The notes: a model not told the origin generated them from the letters alone. DNA of 64,000 bases from an uncultured Saprospirales bacterium (GCA_937926355.1 CALAZP010000072.1:3842-67841), one strand, 5' to 3'; counted from the first letter of the stretch, positions 35,573 to 44,746 are shown. Numbers and translations: made by a program.

Positions 35573-36848
35573 TTATTTCTATTAACATTAAAATCCATAT
35601 CCCAACATACTCTATTACGGGCACCCAAAAAGATTCATCGTACCCACCTTCATTATAATGGAAATAAGACAAAAAAATCAACCAAGACCATAGATGTATA
35701 AATCTATAAGGCAGAAAAACTCCAAGAAAAACTGGAATACCTAAGTACCAAGGATGCACTGTAGTTGAAAAAAAATAATACAAAAGACAAATAAAAAATA
35801 TCATTTCAATTCCTGCTTGTTTTCTTCTACCTTTTTCGAATAGCCATTTATAAACCAAAAATATTATTCCTACAACTACTATTATTTGTAGGCCAGGTCC
35901 TAGATATGCAATAGGGTTATACCCTATAATTAACCTGCTTATTTCCCTAGAAAAAAAGTATACACTTCCGTTAAACTCAAATTTTTGAAAATACAAATTG
36001 AGACTGGTGAAAAAATGAGTCATTTCTTCCAGATCAAATAGGTCTTTGAAAAAGACCATTAATTGAACCGACATCAAGATTCTATTTTTCCAATTCCATA
36101 AAAGCAAAAAGAAGGGTAAAGTAATTAAAGGGACTAGTTTGATTCCAACCGCAAAAGATACTCCCAAAACAGAAAGAAGAGACTTCTTGTAAAATATCCC
36201 ATAGATGCCTAAGCACAGCCCTGTAATCGCCAATCCTTCGTAATGAATATTGCCCAGAAGTTCCACTATAATTAATGGATTAAAAAAATACCATTTGGCT
36301 AATTTTTCATTTTGACCTAGGGCACATAAAATTTTAGGAATAAGTATGAGGGTAAGGGTCTCTGCTAACCAAATAGGTAGTTTGGTCCAAAAAATAAAGG
36401 ACGCAAGACTTCCTTTACTTAGTAAATAAGCTAAGTGAAAAAAAAATTGGAGCAATGGAGGGTAAACAGAATAATAATCTTGCGAATTAAGTTTGGCGAA
36501 TAAACCAGGAAGAGGTGTGATCTCTTGAATCAGTTCTCTTGGGGTAAAAAGATAGGGGCTAATTCCTGAAGCACTTAGCCAACCGTCCCAAAAAAACCTG
36601 TAGAAATCATCTGTTAAAGATGGTACATTAAATATTGCGGGAAGTCTGATTAGAATTCCTATTATAATTAAATGATTAATAGATAAGCCATTTAAAGAAC
36701 AAAGAGTCAAAATAAAATATCCTGAAAATGCAAGAGACATCCCAAAAAATAGGGTGAAAAAAGTATCCTGATGGGCAAAAAACAAAGTAGCTACTAAACC
36801 TGCTATTAAAAGGGCAAAGCCAACTATTTCAACTCTTTTAATTTTCAT
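35547..36848 (-). CDS. polytopic GT-C-type glycosyltransferase (polyprenyl-phosphate mannosyltransferase-like)
   Basis: The 433-residue protein has about eleven membrane helices. The loop after the second or third helix holds LTDDFYRFFWDGWLSASGIS, the DD-type acidic motif of GT-C glycosyltransferases such as MptB and GT87 enzymes, which use polyprenyl-phosphate sugars. KWYFFNPLIIVELLGNIHYE is also typical of the group. It overlaps the upstream GT2 gene by 11 bp. The pair of GT2 enzymes upstream could supply the lipid-linked donor. The acceptor glycan is unknown. Confidence 0.78.
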   Translation of the reverse strand: MKIKRVEIVGFALLIAGLVATLFFAHQDTFFTLFFGMSLAFSGYFILTLCSLNGLSINHLIIIGILIRLPAIFNVPSLTDDFYRFFWDGWLSASGISPYLFTPRELIQEITPLPGLFAKLNSQDYYSVYPPLLQFFFHLAYLLSKGSLASFIFWTKLPIWLAETLTLILIPKILCALGQNEKLAKWYFFNPLIIVELLGNIHYEGLAITGLCLGIYGIFYKKSLLSVLGVSFAVGIKLVPLITLPFFLLLWNWKNRILMSVQLMVFFKDLFDLEEMTHFFTSLNLYFQKFEFNGSVYFFSREISRLIIGYNPIAYLGPGLQIIVVVGIIFLVYKWLFEKGRRKQAGIEMIFFICLLYYFFSTTVHPWYLGIPVFLGVFLPYRFIHLWSWLIFLSYFHYNEGGYDESFWVPVIEYVGIWILMLIEIKKRWEYKS

Positions 36849-38310
36849 CGCTGGTTAAATGTCGATTTATAGACTGAATGAAAATAAAAATGAATCCGAC
36901 AGTTAAAAGGCCATGAAGCAATAGAAAATAATAATTTCCAATAAATACCCCATAGCAAAAGCCAAAGGCAAAAATTAAACTCAAAACGCCTTCTTCCCAA
37001 TTACTTTTTGAAATATTGAACTTGGTTACTTTTCCATTTACAAATGTTCCGTATTTCGGAGTTCTATGAAAAAATAAAGATTTATTGATAAACCCCTTAA
37101 CAACTGCTCGAGAATAAAAATGAGACAATCCTATGGCATTTATCAAATAAATAGGAAATGAAATAAATACTCCTCCTTCCTTTTTTGCAAAAACCTGAGC
37201 TGCTCCAAAAACCAAAAAAAGGGAGAAGAAACCTACTTGATAAAACAGGAGTAATAGTGTTGCAACGGGAAGAATTTCATGTAACCCAGGAAAAAATAAT
37301 AAAATCAAACCTATTATCCCTAATAAATAAACTAGAGCATACATTAAAGAGGCACCCATTTGAACTAAAGCATGGAGTTTTACTTTCCAATTCAAATCAG
37401 ACTTTAATACCCTAGTTCCCAATTTTTTTAAAACAGAAATACCACCGGTAATCCATCTGGCCTGTTGTTTTTGATAATCTGATAAATAAATGGGAAGTTC
37501 TGAAGAAACGGTTATATCCTCTGCGTAGTGGACCTTCCATCCTTTAAGTTGAGATCGTATACTCAAGTCTAAATCTTCAGTAATAGTATCCATTTGCCAT
37601 CCACCAGCATCTTCAATTGCCTTTTTTCTCCAAATACCTGCAGTTCCATTAAATTGATTAAAATAACCACTTAAATCCCTACCCTTTTGTTCTATAGTAA
37701 AATGAACATTGAGTTGTATAGCTTGGATTCTGGTCAACCAATTGTATTTTTTATTCAAATATCCCCATCTAGCTTGAACAGCTCCTACTTCCGGATTTGA
37801 AAAGAACCGAATTGCCTGTTTCAAAAATTTTGCCGAAGGCGTAAAATCGGCATCAAAAATTGCAATGAAAGGAAACTGAGCTTGTTTCAAGGCATTCTGT
37901 AATGCCCCAGCTTTAAAACCTACTCTATGGGTTCGATGGATCAACGACCAGTTTAGTCCCAAAGCCTTATATTTTTGAACAGTTTCTCGACATATATTGG
38001 TAGTCCCATCTGTAGAATCATCCAAAATTTGAATTTGCAATAAATCTGCTGGATATTCTAATTGAGCGATTGATTGTAGCAATCTGTCAATCACTTTAAT
38101 TTCATTATATACAGGCAATTGGATGGTAATAGGAGCCCATTGTATGGGAGGCGTTGCGGTCTTTTTCAGGGGATTATTTTTTACCCTTTTATACTTCCAA
38201 TAATTATGAAGTAAATGAAGTTGAATCAAGCAATAGAAAGTAATGCACCCTGCAATAAGCAAATAAAGGATCCAAAAAAAATAAGTTAAAATTATTATCA
38301 TTTGGACCAT
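36838..38310 (-). CDS. family 2 glycosyltransferase, cellulose-synthase-like
   Basis: The protein has 490 residues: two N-terminal membrane helices, a GT2 catalytic domain (about 55-300) and four C-terminal helices. Catalytic motifs are QILDDSTDGT, FDADFTPS (D-x-D), ITEDLDLSIRSQ (TED) and QQARWITGG (Q..RW), the set of processive synthases such as CesA/CslA and glucosylceramide synthase-like enzymes. ATG codons exist at 38310 and 38301. The second gives an ATGA overlap with the upstream gene and may be the real start. The product could be a polysaccharide or a glycolipid. Confidence 0.85.
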   Translation of the reverse strand: MVQMIIILTYFFWILYLLIAGCITFYCLIQLHLLHNYWKYKRVKNNPLKKTATPPIQWAPITIQLPVYNEIKVIDRLLQSIAQLEYPADLLQIQILDDSTDGTTNICRETVQKYKALGLNWSLIHRTHRVGFKAGALQNALKQAQFPFIAIFDADFTPSAKFLKQAIRFFSNPEVGAVQARWGYLNKKYNWLTRIQAIQLNVHFTIEQKGRDLSGYFNQFNGTAGIWRKKAIEDAGGWQMDTITEDLDLSIRSQLKGWKVHYAEDITVSSELPIYLSDYQKQQARWITGGISVLKKLGTRVLKSDLNWKVKLHALVQMGASLMYALVYLLGIIGLILLFFPGLHEILPVATLLLLFYQVGFFSLFLVFGAAQVFAKKEGGVFISFPIYLINAIGLSHFYSRAVVKGFINKSLFFHRTPKYGTFVNGKVTKFNISKSNWEEGVLSLIFAFGFCYGVFIGNYYFLLLHGLLTVGFIFIFIQSINRHLTSDEN

Positions 38311-38984
38311 CCGTATTTGTAAATAGAATATAAGATTATTGAACCTGCTAGGAAACTCCCTTTTAGAGTTCCAGATACTTTGGATTGGCCAACTCGCCGT
38401 CTATAGTTTACGGGGATCTCTTGATAAGAAAGATGGTGCTTAGCGGCTTTTATTTGCATTTCAATAGTCCATCCATAATTCCTGTCTCTCATTTTAATTT
38501 GGTCAAGAGCTGTTTTAGTAATTGCTCGAAAAGGCCCTAAATCAGTATATGTCACACCGAAAAATATTTTTAATAAACGAGTAGCAAGAGCATTTCCAAT
38601 AATTTGAGGAATGGTTAATGCTCCTTTTTCTCTTGTACCTAAAACTCTGCTTCCGATTACTAAATCGGCCTTTTTAGTTTGAATAGGTTCGAGAATTTTG
38701 GGAATATCATTGGCATCATCAGCAAAATCGCCATCCATAAACAAATAAATATCAGGATTGAATTTATTCGCGTATTCTAGGGCTTTCAAACAAGCGGCAC
38801 CATATCCTTTCTCTTGCTCAAATACAACTTCTGCTCCTGCTTCACGGGCAACTTTTGCTGTTTGATCAGAACTTCCATTATCAGCAACAATAATCTTTGC
38901 AATATTATAAGACAATAATGCATTTATAACTAAGCCAATTGAACGTTCTTCATTGAGAGCAGGAATAATTACAAAAGTTTTCAT
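38298..38984 (-). CDS. family 2 glycosyltransferase, dolichyl-phosphate sugar synthase type
   Basis: The 228-residue protein has no obvious long C-terminal membrane domain. GT2 motifs are VIIPALNEERSIGLVINALL at the N-terminus, IVADNGSSDQT (DxS region), LFMDGDFADD (D-x-D) and VIGSRVLG. The layout suits DPM1/polyprenyl-phosphate mannosyl- or glucosyltransferases, which load a sugar on a lipid carrier for use by GT-C enzymes. The next two genes on the strand are a processive GT2 and a GT-C enzyme, so the three probably make one glycan or glycolipid. Confidence 0.86.
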   Translation of the reverse strand: MKTFVIIPALNEERSIGLVINALLSYNIAKIIVADNGSSDQTAKVAREAGAEVVFEQEKGYGAACLKALEYANKFNPDIYLFMDGDFADDANDIPKILEPIQTKKADLVIGSRVLGTREKGALTIPQIIGNALATRLLKIFFGVTYTDLGPFRAITKTALDQIKMRDRNYGWTIEMQIKAAKHHLSYQEIPVNYRRRVGQSKVSGTLKGSFLAGSIILYSIYKYGWSK

Positions 38985-39031
38985 GCTACAAAAGTCAAAA
39001 AATAAAGTTAGTTCAAGGCTCTCTTTTATCT

Positions 39032-39039
39032 TATTTTTG
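39032..39039 (+). promoter_or_regulatory. candidate -7 promoter element for the 39060 gene
   Basis: TATTTTTG matches TAnnTTTG and lies 20 bp before the ATG at 39060, in the only gap between the divergent genes. A clear TTG upstream element at the right distance is not visible. Confidence 0.35.
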
Positions 39040-39059
39040 CATCAAATTGAATAATGTAG

Positions 39060-40571
39060 ATGATTCTTTTAAAACCAGCTAATTGTTTTTTTATCCTATT
39101 GATAGCTATTTTATTGTTTGCTAGATGTAATAAAGAAGAAATTTACATCTACGGCAATCTCGATGAGATTACATTTTCAGTTGACACCCTTCTTTTCGAT
39201 ACCATATTTACTACTCGTGGTTCTGCCACCTATTCATTCAAAATTAAGAATGGCAGCAAAAATCCTATTCTACTCGATGAAGTTGGTTTGGATGCTGGTT
39301 CTAATTCAAAGTTTAGGATCAACGTAGATGGAATAGCAGGTAGAGTAATAAATGATATAGAAATCTTGGGAGAAGACTCTATCTACGTTTTTGCCGAAGT
39401 GACTATTGACCCAGACGAACCATTAAGCATTAGTCCTTTTGTTATTGAGGAATATTTTTCTATTAAAAGTGGATCTGTAGATAAAAAAATCCTTTTTCAA
39501 GCTTGGGGTCAAAATGCCAATTACTTTCCATCTACGAATGCATCGGGCCAATTCAATTTATTGCCCTGTAATGGTTCGAAAGTAGTTTGGGATGACCCCA
39601 AGCCCTATGTGGTATATGGCATTTTGTGGATTTCAGAGTGTAATCTCGTTATTCCATCAGGTTCACAAATTTACGTTCATGGTGGAATTACAAAAAATGA
39701 TCTATTTGGTGTTTATAATGATGGAATAATCATTGTCGATCAGGACGGAAGAATTACAGTGGAAGGAACAAAGGAAAATCCTGTGGTTATTCAAGGTGAC
39801 AGATTAGAACCTTCTTTTGAGGAGGAAGCAGGCCAATGGTGGGGCATTTATCTAGCTGGTGGTAGCAAAGGAAATCAGATTAGGTATGCTACTATTAAAA
39901 ATTCCAATGTTGGAATTTATGCCGATTCTGCATCAGTTTTAAATATGGCCAATACGAGAATTCGAAATACAGCCAGTTCTGGGATAATTGGCATACAAGC
40001 TAAAATAAGAGCAGATAATACACTCATCCATTCCAATTACTCTACTGCTGTAAATTTGAGAGAAGGGGGTGATTATACTTTTAATTACTGCACCATTGCT
40101 TCCTATGGAGTAGATGCAGATGCCCTTTCAATAGATAATTATATATGTATTGAACGAAGTCAAATTGGCTGTTTAGAAGCCGTTTCCAATCCACTAAAAG
40201 CATCCTTTACTAACTCCATTATTGCGGGATCTAGAAAAGACGAATTGGTATTAAACGATATTACCCTTCGGGAAAATCAAAGTTTATTTGATGTGAAGTT
40301 TGACCACTGTGCCATTAAGGTGACTGATTTGGTCAATGATGAAAAGAGTGTTTATCAAGATTTTTTTGAAACTTTATGCCAATCTTGTCTAAATCTCGAA
40401 TCAGATAGTCCCCTTTTCAAAAATATTGATGAAATTGATTTTAGCTTAGATTCTCTATCTATCGTTAAAGGAGCAGGTATTCCAATTAATGATTTTTACA
40501 GTATCAATATAGATATAGAAGGTAATCTTCGAGATGTTAATCAGCCCAGTATTGGGTGCTATGAAAACTAA
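39060..40571 (+). CDS. lipoprotein with parallel beta-helix repeats
   Basis: The 503-residue protein has a lipoprotein signal (LLIAILLFARC, Cys23). The first part (about 30-150) is an immunoglobulin-like region. From about 200 on there are repeated short turns of beta-helix type, such as GGSKGNQIRYATIKNSNVG, IYADSASVLNMANTRIRNT and IRADNTLIHSNYSTAVNLR. Such folds occur in polysaccharide lyases and adhesins, but no catalytic pattern is evident. The C-terminal NLRDVNQPSIGCYE resembles the closing phrase of many Bacteroidota surface beta-helix proteins. The gene stands alone. Confidence 0.72.
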   Translation: MILLKPANCFFILLIAILLFARCNKEEIYIYGNLDEITFSVDTLLFDTIFTTRGSATYSFKIKNGSKNPILLDEVGLDAGSNSKFRINVDGIAGRVINDIEILGEDSIYVFAEVTIDPDEPLSISPFVIEEYFSIKSGSVDKKILFQAWGQNANYFPSTNASGQFNLLPCNGSKVVWDDPKPYVVYGILWISECNLVIPSGSQIYVHGGITKNDLFGVYNDGIIIVDQDGRITVEGTKENPVVIQGDRLEPSFEEEAGQWWGIYLAGGSKGNQIRYATIKNSNVGIYADSASVLNMANTRIRNTASSGIIGIQAKIRADNTLIHSNYSTAVNLREGGDYTFNYCTIASYGVDADALSIDNYICIERSQIGCLEAVSNPLKASFTNSIIAGSRKDELVLNDITLRENQSLFDVKFDHCAIKVTDLVNDEKSVYQDFFETLCQSCLNLESDSPLFKNIDEIDFSLDSLSIVKGAGIPINDFYSINIDIEGNLRDVNQPSIGCYEN

Positions 40572-40677
40572 AAAAATTAATTACTGTATATATGCTCTAG
40601 TATTCCTTGAAGATTCATTCAAAAGAAAGCAATTGTAAGGAAAGATTTTAAAGTTAATAGCGCAAATGTTTACAGTT

Positions 40678-40706
40678 AAGAATAGCCCTTTTTAAGGGCT
40701 ATTCTT
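40678..40706. terminator. bidirectional hairpin terminator between convergent genes
   Basis: AAGAATAGCCC and GGGCTATTCTT form a perfect 11-bp stem with a 7-base loop (TTTTTAA). It lies between the beta-helix lipoprotein gene (+, ends 40571) and the DUF2911 gene (-, ends 40714). The U-tracts are short, so efficiency is uncertain. Confidence 0.7.
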
Positions 40707-40713
40707 ATTTCAT

Positions 40714-41559
40714 TTAATTGGTCCACTCTGCTATGGATTTCTCATTCATTCTTACATAATCTTCACTTCCTGCCTTCTTAGCAAGTTCTATAGAAACCCT
40801 AGCCGCAGCAATAGCCTCTTCATTTTTGCCTAATTTAGCGAGTATTAAAGATTCCTGTCTCTTATGCCAATACATAGGGTTTTCACTATTGGTAACCTTT
40901 TGAACAAATTCTAAGGCCTTATTTAGGTCTCCTCCTGTTTCAGCCAAATAAACACCATAATTGTAGTATTCCCCGTTAGAAGGACCTGCCATCATTTTTT
41001 CAAAACTTGCAGCGACTTGCTTTTGAGTGTGAACGGCCAATGGAATAGTAATTTTGGTGTTTTCCCATTTCATTACCAAGTGAGCCCCATCATTTGAAAG
41101 ATGAGCTAGTTCGATAGTAAAAGTCTCATAAGCATTAGAGGTGGACCCTGCTATTATCTTAACAGTAGCTGCAGGAGTTTTTCCAGGATAACTTCCCCAA
41201 TTTGAGCTTTCGTAAGGGAAAAACATAACTTCCCATTCCTTAGATCCTGGAACGCTCAATACTGCATAAGCACCAGTTTTGAGGTCATACTCACCAACTT
41301 TTACATCTTCTGAAAATTCAATTTTGGTAGCTGAATTGGCTCCTGTTCTCCATACTGTTCCAAAAGGTACCAAACCATTTTCTCCAAAAATTGCCCTTCC
41401 CTTCATTGAAGGTCTTGAATACTCAACAGATACTTGCGTCAAACCAACAGTTTGGGATATAGTCGCTTTAGGACTTGCAGAAGGCGTCCTAAATTGACCA
41501 AAAAGATTGCTAGTTAAAATCATTGAGACAGCAAACATTAAAGAAAAATACTTTTTCAT
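40714..41559 (-). CDS. DUF2911 domain protein, secreted
   Basis: The 281-residue protein has a signal peptide (MKKYFSLMFAVSMILTSNLF). The DUF2911 domain at about 25-170 includes VEYSRPSMKGRAIFG, VWRTGANSATKIEFSEDV and YAVLSVPGSKEWEVMF. A C-terminal helical part with tetratricopeptide-like features (ALEFVQKVTNSENPMYWH) follows. The domain is frequent in Bacteroidota and has no settled function. The location should be periplasmic. A well-spaced promoter lies upstream at 41594-41622. Confidence 0.88.
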   Translation of the reverse strand: MKKYFSLMFAVSMILTSNLFGQFRTPSASPKATISQTVGLTQVSVEYSRPSMKGRAIFGENGLVPFGTVWRTGANSATKIEFSEDVKVGEYDLKTGAYAVLSVPGSKEWEVMFFPYESSNWGSYPGKTPAATVKIIAGSTSNAYETFTIELAHLSNDGAHLVMKWENTKITIPLAVHTQKQVAASFEKMMAGPSNGEYYNYGVYLAETGGDLNKALEFVQKVTNSENPMYWHKRQESLILAKLGKNEEAIAAARVSIELAKKAGSEDYVRMNEKSIAEWTN

Positions 41560-41593
41560 TTACTTTTTGTTTTTTTATTATTAATAATTGCTA

Positions 41594-41622
41594 CAAAAAT
41601 AGCTATTCGTCATTCTAACAAA
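41594..41622 (-). promoter_or_regulatory. Bacteroidota-type promoter for the DUF2911 gene
   Basis: On the minus strand TTTG (41619-41622) is followed after 17 bases by TATTTTTG (41594-41601), matching the TTTG/TAnnTTTG consensus with good spacing. The start codon lies 35 bp downstream at 41559. Confidence 0.55.
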
Positions 41623-41633
41623 TGATTAAATGG

Positions 41634-41641
41634 TATTTTTG
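41634..41641 (+). promoter_or_regulatory. candidate -7 promoter element for mgsA
   Basis: TATTTTTG matches TAnnTTTG and ends 20 bp before the mgsA ATG at 41662. No good TTG upstream element is seen. The divergent promoter of the DUF2911 gene overlaps the same 100-bp gap. Confidence 0.35.
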
Positions 41642-41661
41642 TTTTCAAAGTGAAAATTTAA

Positions 41662-42030
41662 ATGAAAATTGCTCTTATTGCTCACGACGGCAAAAAAGCG
41701 GAAATGGTGGCGTTTGTTAAAGACTATTTCGAGAAGTTAAAAAATAAGAAAATCGAGATGGTGGCTACTGGAACAACGGGCAGCCATATTGAAAAAGCCG
41801 GTTTACAAGTGGAAAAATTAGCTTCGGGGCCTATGGGTGGTGATGCACAAATAGCCAATAAAATTGTGGAAGGCGAGTTGGCCATGATCATTTTTTTTAG
41901 GGACCCACTTGGTAAACATCCTCATGAAGTTGATGTTAGTATGTTAATGAGGTTATGTGATGTGTATAACATTCCATTAGCAACTAATCCTGCAGCAGCG
42001 GTGTTACTTATGAAAGCCTTATTTGAATAA
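41662..42030 (+). CDS. mgsA: methylglyoxal synthase
   Basis: The 122-residue protein has GTTGSH (phosphate site), PMGGDAQIA (D61), IIFFRDPLGKHPHEVDV (D81, H88, D91) and NIPLATNPAAA. These match the catalytic and phosphate-binding residues D71, D91, H98 and D101 of the E. coli enzyme. It converts dihydroxyacetone phosphate to methylglyoxal and phosphate, a bypass that relieves sugar-phosphate stress. It is shorter than the E. coli protein (152) because it lacks N- and C-terminal tails. It lies 30 bp before ahcY on the same strand. Confidence 0.95.
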   Translation: MKIALIAHDGKKAEMVAFVKDYFEKLKNKKIEMVATGTTGSHIEKAGLQVEKLASGPMGGDAQIANKIVEGELAMIIFFRDPLGKHPHEVDVSMLMRLCDVYNIPLATNPAAAVLLMKALFE

Positions 42031-42060
42031 AAAATTACATTAAATTAAAATCAAAAAAAA

Positions 42061-43374
42061 ATGCAAGTTGCAGAAAAGAAAACAACTTACAAGGTGAAAG
42101 ACATTTCACTTGCTGATTGGGGTAGAAAAGAAATTGAATTAGCAGAAGCAGAAATGCCCGGATTGATAGCACTTCGTGAAAAATACGGTCCTAGTCAGCC
42201 CCTTAAGGGTGCTCGAATTGCTGGTTGTTTGCACATGACTATTCAAACTGCCGTTTTAATTGAAACTTTAACTGCTTTAGGAGCAGAGGTCAGTTGGTCT
42301 TCCTGTAATATTTTTTCAACTCAAGATCATGCGGCCGCGGCTATTGCAGCAACGGGAGTTCCTGTTTATGCATGGAAAGGAATGAATGAAGAAGAATTTT
42401 GGTGGTGCATAGAACAGACCCTATTTGCCTTTAAAGATGGTCAACCTCTAAATATGATTCTAGACGATGGGGGTGATTTAACCAATATGGTATTGGATCA
42501 TCATCCAGAGCTTGTTGCAGGTATTGGCGGTCTTAGCGAAGAAACCACTACAGGAGTGCTAAGATTATATGAAAGAGTGCAGAAGGAAACACTTCCTATT
42601 CCTGCTATTAACATCAACGACTCAGTAACTAAGTCGAAGTTCGATAACAAATATGGATGCAAAGAATCTGCCGTTGATGCGATTAGAAGAGCTACGGATA
42701 TAATGATGGCTGGCAAAGTAGCTATTGTTGCAGGTTATGGTGATGTGGGAAAAGGGACTGCTGCATCATTAAGAGGTGCTGGATGTAGAGTAATCGTTAC
42801 AGAAATTGACCCCATTTGTGCTTTACAAGCTGCAATGGATGGATATGAAGTAAAGAAAATGTCAACAGCTATTCCAAGAGCAGACATAGTCATCACTGCA
42901 ACTGGAAATAAGAATATCGTGAATGGCAACCATTTCAAAGCCATGAAAGACAAAACTATTGTTTGCAATATTGGACATTTCGATAATGAAATAGATGTTG
43001 CTTGGTTGAATAAAAATTACGGGAAATCAATGGTAAACATCAAACCGCAAGTTGATAAATACACCATAGATGGAAAGGATATTATTCTACTGGCAGAAGG
43101 TCGTTTAGTCAACCTTGGCTGTGCTACTGGACATCCTTCTTTTGTAATGTCCAATTCATTCACCAATCAGGTCTTGGCACAGATTGAATTGTTTACTCAA
43201 CCAGATAAATACGATAATCAAGTACACGTTTTACCTAAACATTTGGACGAAGAAGTAGCTAGACTTCATTTAGCAAAAATCGGAGTTGAACTAGAAGAGC
43301 TGGATAAAGATCAAGCTGCTTATATTGGAGTCCATGCAGAAGGACCATACAAACCAGATTATTACCGTTATTAA
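42061..43374 (+). CDS. ahcY: adenosylhomocysteinase (SAH hydrolase)
   Basis: The 437-residue protein has the NAD-binding loop VAIVAGYGDVGKGTAASLRG, the catalytic region NINDSVTKSKFDNKYGC, SSCNIFSTQDHAAAAIA, and the C-terminal YKPDYYRY that reaches into the neighbouring subunit. It hydrolyses S-adenosylhomocysteine to adenosine and homocysteine, removing the inhibitor of methyltransferases. Its length fits the family. It probably shares a transcript with mgsA 30 bp upstream. Confidence 0.98.
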   Translation: MQVAEKKTTYKVKDISLADWGRKEIELAEAEMPGLIALREKYGPSQPLKGARIAGCLHMTIQTAVLIETLTALGAEVSWSSCNIFSTQDHAAAAIAATGVPVYAWKGMNEEEFWWCIEQTLFAFKDGQPLNMILDDGGDLTNMVLDHHPELVAGIGGLSEETTTGVLRLYERVQKETLPIPAININDSVTKSKFDNKYGCKESAVDAIRRATDIMMAGKVAIVAGYGDVGKGTAASLRGAGCRVIVTEIDPICALQAAMDGYEVKKMSTAIPRADIVITATGNKNIVNGNHFKAMKDKTIVCNIGHFDNEIDVAWLNKNYGKSMVNIKPQVDKYTIDGKDIILLAEGRLVNLGCATGHPSFVMSNSFTNQVLAQIELFTQPDKYDNQVHVLPKHLDEEVARLHLAKIGVELEELDKDQAAYIGVHAEGPYKPDYYRY

Positions 43375-43385
43375 TTAGCTGAATT

Positions 43386-43970
43386 TTGGAATCTGAGTTT
43401 AGCATTTATCTGGGTCTTGGATTTGATCATATTCTTGATATAAATGGCTATGATCATATCCTATTTGTGATTGCACTTTGTGCAGTTTACCAAATTAGTG
43501 AATGGAAAAAAGTAGCCATCTTGGCTACTTCCTTCACCTTTGGTCACTCTGTAACTCTAGCCCTATCTGCTTTGGATATGGTATCTGTTAATGGAGGTTT
43601 AATTGAATTTCTCATTCCCCTAACTATCCTGCTCACAGCGTTATACAATGTGTACAATCGAAGGTCCAGTTCCATTAGTATATCCATAAAATACAGTTTA
43701 GCTGCATTTTTTGGATTAATTCACGGACTAGGTTTTTCTAATTTTTTCCGCTCAGCCACCGTACCGGGTATCGATGAAGGATTTATTACCCAACTATTGG
43801 CTTTCAATATTGGAGTAGAATTAGGTCAACTCATTATTATTGCCTTCATTCTTGGTCTAACCTTTGTTTTTTTAGAGCTGATAAAAATCAAAGTGAGAGA
43901 ATGGAATCTTTTTATTTCCGGTGCAGCTGCTGGCTTATCAATTGCCATGATCATAGAACGGATTCCATAA
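43386..43970 (+). CDS. HupE/UreJ-family membrane protein
   Basis: The 194-residue protein has about six membrane helices. The HupE/UreJ_2 signature is visible as YLGLGFDHILDINGYDHILF followed by FTFGHSVTLALSAL and FGLIHGLGFSNFFR. The histidines and aspartates in HIL and GHS positions suggest a metal path, and some relatives are nickel or cobalt permeases. The start is a TTG at 43386, since a stop codon lies two codons upstream and no ATG is near. It is followed by a DUF6702-like gene, a pairing I associate with Bacteroidota. Confidence 0.82.
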   Translation: MESEFSIYLGLGFDHILDINGYDHILFVIALCAVYQISEWKKVAILATSFTFGHSVTLALSALDMVSVNGGLIEFLIPLTILLTALYNVYNRRSSSISISIKYSLAAFFGLIHGLGFSNFFRSATVPGIDEGFITQLLAFNIGVELGQLIIIAFILGLTFVFLELIKIKVREWNLFISGAAAGLSIAMIIERIP

Positions 43971-43980
43971 ATAAAGTCTA

Positions 43981-44499
43981 ATGTGGATTACACTTTTGTT
44001 ATTGATTTCAAATTTTTGGAAGGCAGAGGACGCAGCGACAGTTCCAGTTGAGCACGATTTTCATATCAGTAAATGCCTTGTGGAGTACAAACCAGAGACT
44101 TCATCTTTTCAAATCAGCCTTCACCTATTTATTGATGATTTAGAGCAATCTATGGCATTAGAGGGCACAGATTCTCTCTTTCTACTTACCGCTAAAGAAT
44201 CTCCATTAGCTGAGGTATCAGTGGCGAAATTTTTAGAAGCACACTTCAAAATTGAAGTTAATGGGCAACCCCTTACCTATGAGTATTTAGGAAAAGAAAC
44301 AGCGGGTGATTATATCGCAATGTGGTGCTATATGGAAGTGACAAAAGTTCCTCACCCCACTCAAATTACTATTTATAATGATCTATTATTGAATGTATTT
44401 GAAGATCAAAAAAATATTATTTCAGTAATTGGGCCAGGGGAGAAAAAAGCGGTAATGATTATGCAAAGAGGAGATGAAATAAATACTGTTAAATTCTAA
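43981..44499 (+). CDS. DUF6702-like secreted protein
   Basis: The 172-residue protein has a short hydrophobic N-terminus (MWITLLLLISNFWKA). It has a beta-rich body with HDFHISKCLVEYKPETSSFQ, ISLHLFIDDLEQSMAL and LEAHFKIEVNGQPLTYEYLG, which I match to the DUF6702 family. It follows the HupE/UreJ gene by 10 bp and precedes yidD by 3 bp. A periplasmic partner of the HupE-like protein is plausible but not shown. Confidence 0.65.
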   Translation: MWITLLLLISNFWKAEDAATVPVEHDFHISKCLVEYKPETSSFQISLHLFIDDLEQSMALEGTDSLFLLTAKESPLAEVSVAKFLEAHFKIEVNGQPLTYEYLGKETAGDYIAMWCYMEVTKVPHPTQITIYNDLLLNVFEDQKNIISVIGPGEKKAVMIMQRGDEINTVKF

Positions 44500-44502
44500 A
44501 AA

Positions 44503-44739
44503 ATGCTTGCTCGTCTTTTAAAGTTGATTTTAATTTTACCTATTAGATTTTACCAATACACTATTTCCCCACTATTAGGACCATCTTGTCGATTTCAACC
44601 GACATGTTCTAATTACATGATTCAGGCCATTGAGGAGTGGGGAATTTTGAGAGGGACTTGGTTAGGCGTAAAAAGGATATTTAAATGCCACCCTTGGGGT
44701 CCCCACGGACACGATCCTGTCCCTCTCAAAAATAAATAG
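44503..44739 (+). CDS. yidD: membrane protein insertion efficiency factor YidD
   Basis: The 78-residue protein has the complete YidD pattern: LLKLILILPIRFYQYTISPL, GPSCRFQPTCSNYMIQAIEE and FKCHPWGPHGHDPVP, with all three conserved cysteines. It is a small amphipathic protein at the inner membrane that supports YidC-dependent insertion. It is often near rnpA/oxaA. Here it follows the DUF6702-like gene by 3 bp and ends close to the ECF sigma gene on the opposite strand. Confidence 0.95.
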   Translation: MLARLLKLILILPIRFYQYTISPLLGPSCRFQPTCSNYMIQAIEEWGILRGTWLGVKRIFKCHPWGPHGHDPVPLKNK

Positions 44740-44746
44740 GATTTGA

